From an uncultured Clostridia bacterium (GTDB lineage: Bacteria > Bacillota > Clostridia > Oscillospirales > Acutalibacteraceae), in assembly GCA_946006915.1 (NCBI GenBank), contig CAMFZK010000040.1:1-7857 (forward strand): a stretch of DNA of 7,857 nt, in the 5' to 3' direction. The notes under the pieces were generated by a model. The model did no database searches. It was not told the DNA's origin and worked only from the letters and a program-made list of their open reading frames with translations. This document shows, one piece after another, positions 7,464 to 7,857 of the stretch. The position numbers were made by a program, and so were the translations under genes. Each line of letters opens with the position of its first letter. The first letter of the stretch is position 1.

Positions 7464-7492
7464 TTGAAAAATATAAAAATATGGTTTATACT
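7464..7492 (+). promoter_or_regulatory. sigma-A-type promoter of pfkA
   Basis: TTGAAA (7464-7469) and TATACT (7487-7492) are separated by exactly 17 nt, each one mismatch from consensus. Transcription would start near 7499, leaving a leader of about 25 nt with GGAG at 7511-7514 before the pfkA ATG. The spacer is purely AT-rich apart from GG at 7483-7484. The box lies just after the dnaE stop, so pfkA can be expressed apart from the upstream genes, although no strong terminator blocks read-through. Confidence 0.7.
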
Positions 7493-7523
7493 TTAATTTG
7501 AAATATTTTTGGAGTTGATTATA

Positions 7524-7857
7524 ATGAAAACTATTGGTGTACTTACAAGCGGGGGAGACGCTCCCGGTATGAATGCAGCGGTTCGTGCTGTTGTAAGAAC
7601 CGCCGTTTCACTCGGTATGTCGGTTAAAGGTATCCGCAGGGGATATAACGGTCTTATGGAAGGCGATATTATAGATTTAGATGCACGTTCGGTTTCGGAT
7701 ATAATTCAGTTGGGCGGCACTATGCTTTACAGCGCAAGAAGCCCTAAATTTAAAACCCCCGAAGGTATTGCACAGGCGGTTGAAACCTGTAAAAAATTCG
7801 GGATAGAGGGTATTGTTGTTATCGGCGGTGACGGTTCGTACCGAGGTGCAAGGGATT
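7524..7857 (+). CDS. pfkA: ATP-dependent 6-phosphofructokinase, N-terminal part
   Basis: PfkA phosphorylates fructose-6-phosphate to fructose-1,6-bisphosphate, the committed step of glycolysis, in the cytoplasm. Only the first 111 residues are in the window, about a third of the usual 320; the gene is truncated by the window end, not broken. Visible are the nucleotide-binding LTSGGDAPGMNAAVRAVVR (7-25), the effector-side RRGYNGL (38-44), SVSDIIQLGGT (56-66), Arg72 in YSARSP, and IGGDGSYRGA (100-109). Gly104 in GGDGS marks the ATP-using type; pyrophosphate-dependent relatives carry Asp at that place. Numbering at Arg72, Asp103 and Gly104 matches the mature E. coli enzyme. The start follows GGAG by 9 nt. 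dnaE-pfkA adjacency is frequent in Clostridia and Bacilli, often with accA/accD or pyk nearby. Confidence 0.96.
   Translation, partial: MKTIGVLTSGGDAPGMNAAVRAVVRTAVSLGMSVKGIRRGYNGLMEGDIIDLDARSVSDIIQLGGTMLYSARSPKFKTPEGIAQAVETCKKFGIEGIVVIGGDGSYRGARD

Noticed and set aside
7457..7472. ATTTTT-GTTG-AAAAAT hairpin after dnaE as a terminator
   Set aside because: The stem is six A-T pairs with no G-C and no following U run, too weak for an intrinsic terminator; it also overlaps the pfkA -35 box.

Overview
The window is a compact run of genes, all on the + strand, with the gene content and order of a low-GC Gram-positive bacterium of class Clostridia (roughly 40% GC by eye). An Oscillospirales/Ruminococcaceae-like gut lineage would fit, but that is inference from gene order and codon style only. 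HPr kinase, WhiA, YvcJ/RapZ, a Gram-positive-type MurB and a DnaE with an intact PHP metal site together point to Firmicutes.

Layout: hprK (46-1008), murB (1031-1927), an unrecognised 94-residue gene (1929-2213), rapZ/yvcJ (2223-3080), whiA (3093-3986) and dnaE (4003-7452). Gaps are only 22, 1, 9, 12 and 16 nt, so these six genes are very probably one transcript with chained Shine-Dalgarno sites. After a 71-nt AT-rich gap with its own good promoter comes pfkA (from 7524), cut by the window end. No stretch over 300 bases lacks a gene. I see no tRNA, rRNA, CRISPR array, insertion sequence, prophage gene or convincing intrinsic terminator.

Functionally this is a core cluster joining carbon control to envelope synthesis and replication. 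HprK phosphorylates HPr in response to glycolytic state. PfkA makes fructose-1,6-bisphosphate, the usual activator of HprK. MurB makes UDP-MurNAc. RapZ-family proteins are tied to amino-sugar supply in enterobacteria. WhiA is a DNA-binding regulator and DnaE is a replicative polymerase alpha subunit. The usual Firmicute neighbour yvcK is missing between rapZ and whiA, and the 94-residue gene sits between murB and rapZ.

I found no clearly new multi-gene system. The best candidates for a second look are the small uncharacterised gene, the marked excess of the pentamer CCGAA/TTCGG throughout the window, and the AT-rich repeat structure around the pfkA promoter.
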